From Neisseriaceae bacterium TC5R-5 (GTDB taxonomy: Bacteria > Pseudomonadota > Gammaproteobacteria > Burkholderiales > Chromobacteriaceae), in assembly GCA_020830965.2 (NCBI GenBank), contig JACCFC020000007.1:1-64000 (forward strand): 64,000 nucleotides of DNA. Reading direction: 5' to 3'. Made by a program: the position numbers and the translations under genes. The notes under the pieces were generated by a model that made no database searches, had not been told where the DNA came from, and saw only the letters and a list, made by a program, of their open reading frames with translations. Positions 62,142 to 64,000 of this stretch are shown here, piece after piece; the stretch's first letter is position 1, and each line of letters begins with the position of its first letter.

Positions 62142-62734
62142 GTCAACAACTGATCTACATCATGGGGCCATCCGGGGCCGGTAAAGACAGTCTGCTCGCC
62201 TGGCTCAAGCAACAGCTCCCCTCCTCGGCACCGATACACTGGGCCAAGCGCACAATTAACCGCCCATTACAGGCTGGCGGCGAACCCTACGAAAGCGTGG
62301 ATAACAGCCAATTTGCCCAACTGATCCGGCAAAATGCTTTTATCCTGCACTGGCAGGCCAATGGCTTGAGCTACGGTATACGCCAGCCAGAGCTAGCCCC
62401 CTTATACCGTGGCCAGTGGGTGCTGCTTAATGGTTCCCGTGCTTATCTCAGCCAGGCGCGGCAGGCTTTTCCGCGCTTAACCCTGCTACATATCACCACC
62501 AGCCCCGACACCCTGCGCCAGCGCCTGCTGGCACGCGGTCGCGAAAGTCCACAACAGATCGAAGCCAGACTAGAACGCACTCGCCGCTGGGCCTTACAAA
62601 CCCCCATCGCGGATATCGAAATTCACAACGACAGCACCTTGGAGCAAGGTGGCCAAGCCTTGCTGCAAAGCTTGCAACAACTGAGCAACTGGCCACTGAT
62701 CACACACAAACAGATAGCAACAGTAAATAGCTAG
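62138..62734 (+). CDS. phnN: Ribose 1,5-bisphosphokinase
   Basis: PhnN turns ribose 1,5-bisphosphate into phosphoribosyl pyrophosphate, the last step of the C-P lyase route. The 198-residue protein has the guanylate-kinase-like fold: YIMGPSGAGKDSLLAWL (Walker A) at the start, NAFILHWQANGLSYGI near 64 and LLARGRESPQQIEARLERT near 129. It overlaps the DUF1045 gene by ATGA. Confidence 0.94.
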   Translation: MSQQLIYIMGPSGAGKDSLLAWLKQQLPSSAPIHWAKRTINRPLQAGGEPYESVDNSQFAQLIRQNAFILHWQANGLSYGIRQPELAPLYRGQWVLLNGSRAYLSQARQAFPRLTLLHITTSPDTLRQRLLARGRESPQQIEARLERTRRWALQTPIADIEIHNDSTLEQGGQALLQSLQQLSNWPLITHKQIATVNS

Positions 62735-62782
62735 CTCTTGGGCTACGGACGAAACATAAGAGCCAAGTTGCTTGGGCACTCG

Positions 62783-63709
62783 CTATTCGGATTTGCCAGC
62801 AAACACATGCTGCGGGAGTGCCGCTTCCTGACTTTGAATCAGTGACATAAAAGCTTGTGCAGCAGGAGTGGGGTGAATATTGCTGAGACAATAAACCCGC
62901 CGTCGCGGAGCATTGAGTACCGGGATGGCAACCACTTGCTGCAAGTGCGCGCTGGCGCTCTGCGGAACAAGGGCGACGGCGATGCCCTGGCGCACGAGAT
63001 GTTCTTGCCATTGAATATGCTGAACCTCAAAACTGACCCGCCGTTTTAAACCTTGAGCTTCAAAAGCCTGATCAGTCTGGATGCGTGCTTTGCTTTGCCG
63101 AGGGTAATCAACCATGTTCTCGTCGGATAGCGCTTGTAGTGTCAGCTCGCTTTCATGCGCCAGCGGGTGATGTGGTGACACAATGGCGACCAAGGCCTCT
63201 TCTGCCAGAACATGAATATTGAAACACTTGGTAGAGTGATCTTGCTCTAGGCGTTCTCCCGCCCATAAACCGACAAAGGCAATATCAATTTCATGTGTGG
63301 GTAATTGGGCCAGTAACAGCTCACTGCCCTGATGAGTAATGCTCATATCAACCTGTGGATGTTGTTGATAATAGCGCGCCACATAATAAGGCAGGTCAAT
63401 CGCATAAAGCGTAGCAATGCTGCCAATTTTCAGGCTTCCTCTGATTTCACCGGTGGCGGCGGCCATTTCATCTTGCAGCCGTTGAGCCGCCACCTGCAAC
63501 TGACGCGCATAAATTAAAAAAGTTTGCCCGGCAGTGGTCAGTACGACACTGCGCGAGTTGCGTTCAAATAAGCGTGCGCCAAAGCTCTCTTCCAGTTTGG
63601 CAATCTGGTGACTGAGTGCTGACTGTACCGTGTGGCAGCGGGCAGCCGCGCGGGTGAAGCTCTCCTCTTCTGCCAAGGCGAGCGCAAACTCAATTTGTCG
63701 TAAGTTCAT
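62783..63709 (-). CDS. LysR-family transcriptional regulator
   Basis: The 308-residue protein has the N-terminal winged helix (ALAEEESFTRAAARCHTVQSALSHQIAKLEE) and the C-terminal effector-binding domain. It is divergent from an EamA-type transporter gene and probably controls it. The operator is likely the palindrome near 63781. The effector is unknown. Confidence 0.93.
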   Translation of the reverse strand: MNLRQIEFALALAEEESFTRAAARCHTVQSALSHQIAKLEESFGARLFERNSRSVVLTTAGQTFLIYARQLQVAAQRLQDEMAAATGEIRGSLKIGSIATLYAIDLPYYVARYYQQHPQVDMSITHQGSELLLAQLPTHEIDIAFVGLWAGERLEQDHSTKCFNIHVLAEEALVAIVSPHHPLAHESELTLQALSDENMVDYPRQSKARIQTDQAFEAQGLKRRVSFEVQHIQWQEHLVRQGIAVALVPQSASAHLQQVVAIPVLNAPRRRVYCLSNIHPTPAAQAFMSLIQSQEAALPQHVFAGKSE

Positions 63710-63780
63710 AAATTGGCCGATTCATCTATCTGTTTTCCAGATAAATAATATCAAAACAAAGCATTTGAATGATAGATGGC

Positions 63781-63798
63781 GCTCTCTCATGATAGAGC
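63781..63798. promoter_or_regulatory. Candidate LysR-type operator
   Basis: GCTCTCTCATGATAGAGC is an 18-base palindrome with two mismatched positions, in the 117-base space between the divergent LysR and EamA genes. Confidence 0.5.
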
Positions 63799-63826
63799 CT
63801 GACACGTACTATTAAGGAGAGTTTAT

Positions 63827-64000
63827 ATGTTTGCCGCTTATGCGAATCGACTTTGGTTCAATATTATGGTGACCGCTATGGCGCCGATGATTTGGGGTTC
63901 TACCTATATTGTGACAACAGAATTCCTGCCGCCTTCCCGTCCTTTTACCGCCGCTTTATTACGTGCATTACCGGCGGGCTTGGCATTGATCGCATTTTGC
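63827..64000 (+). CDS. EamA/DMT-family transporter, N-terminal part (cut by the window end)
   Basis: Only 58 codons are visible. They encode the first helix pair of an EamA-type transporter: MAPMIWGSTYIVTTEFLPP, then TAALLRALPAGLALIAFC. The WGSTY-T motif and the following RxLPAGL are typical. An AAGGAGAG ribosome site lies 7 bases ahead of the ATG. It is probably regulated by the divergent LysR protein. Such proteins export amino acids or other small metabolites. Confidence 0.85.
   Translation, partial: MFAAYANRLWFNIMVTAMAPMIWGSTYIVTTEFLPPSRPFTAALLRALPAGLALIAFC

Overview
The window looks like the chromosome of a Neisseriales-type betaproteobacterium of moderate GC (Chromobacteriaceae or Chitinibacteraceae relatives are the best guess). 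The main clues are the divergent edd-eda / zwf-glk-hexR-pgi block in the order I remember from Neisseria, the rplM-rpsI-argC-erpA neighbourhood, a FitAB toxin-antitoxin pair, a compact EIIA(Man)-HPr-EI phosphotransferase operon, and intergenic repeats that resemble Neisseria Correia elements. The genus cannot be fixed from sequence reading alone.

Layout. 0-6.5 kb: the 5' part of a nonribosomal peptide synthetase (NRPS, minus strand, running off the window) whose first adenylation domain carries the threonine code DFWNIGMVHK and is followed by a dual epimerisation/condensation domain. Upstream lie a broken ectB/dat (diaminobutyrate aminotransferase) remnant and a divergent phosphopantetheinyl transferase gene. 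6.5-7.6 kb: a PAAR remnant and a bestrophin-like channel. 8.0-13.7 kb: an operon of aldehyde dehydrogenase, MFS transporter, enolase-superfamily dehydratase and GMC oxidoreductase that reads as an uncharacterised polyol or sugar-acid route. 13.8-14.8 kb: FitAB and a DUF1272 protein. 14.9-22.6 kb: Entner-Doudoroff genes with a HexR operator, but no pgl. 22.6-24.2 kb: a small accessory patch with a ParB-like protein, an AbrB/PIN toxin-antitoxin pair, a minisatellite and a perfect palindrome. 24.2-33.8 kb: narK1-narK2-narGHJI for nitrate uptake and respiration.

34.0-38.4 kb: a Tat-exported phospholipase C and a phosphodiesterase/LamG lipoprotein. 38.4-46.2 kb: housekeeping genes (rsuA, plsY, folB, cheR, erpA, argC, rpsI, rplM, three tRNAs, folD, a Nudix gene). 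46.5-54.6 kb: PTS operon, cysG, DUF3025, YihY, WrbA and a fosmidomycin-resistance-type transporter. 54.8-62.7 kb: an orphan solute-binding protein, then the C-P lyase operon phnGHIJKLM with divergent DUF1045-phnN. 62.8-64.0 kb: a LysR regulator divergent from an EamA transporter cut by the window end.

The most unusual items are three copies of a 116-119 bp imperfect-palindromic repeat, two of which supply the stop codon of the neighbouring gene; the decayed diaminobutyrate aminotransferase beside the NRPS; the four-gene oxidation/dehydration operon with a palindrome over its promoter; and the missing 6-phosphogluconolactonase gene in an otherwise conserved Entner-Doudoroff block.
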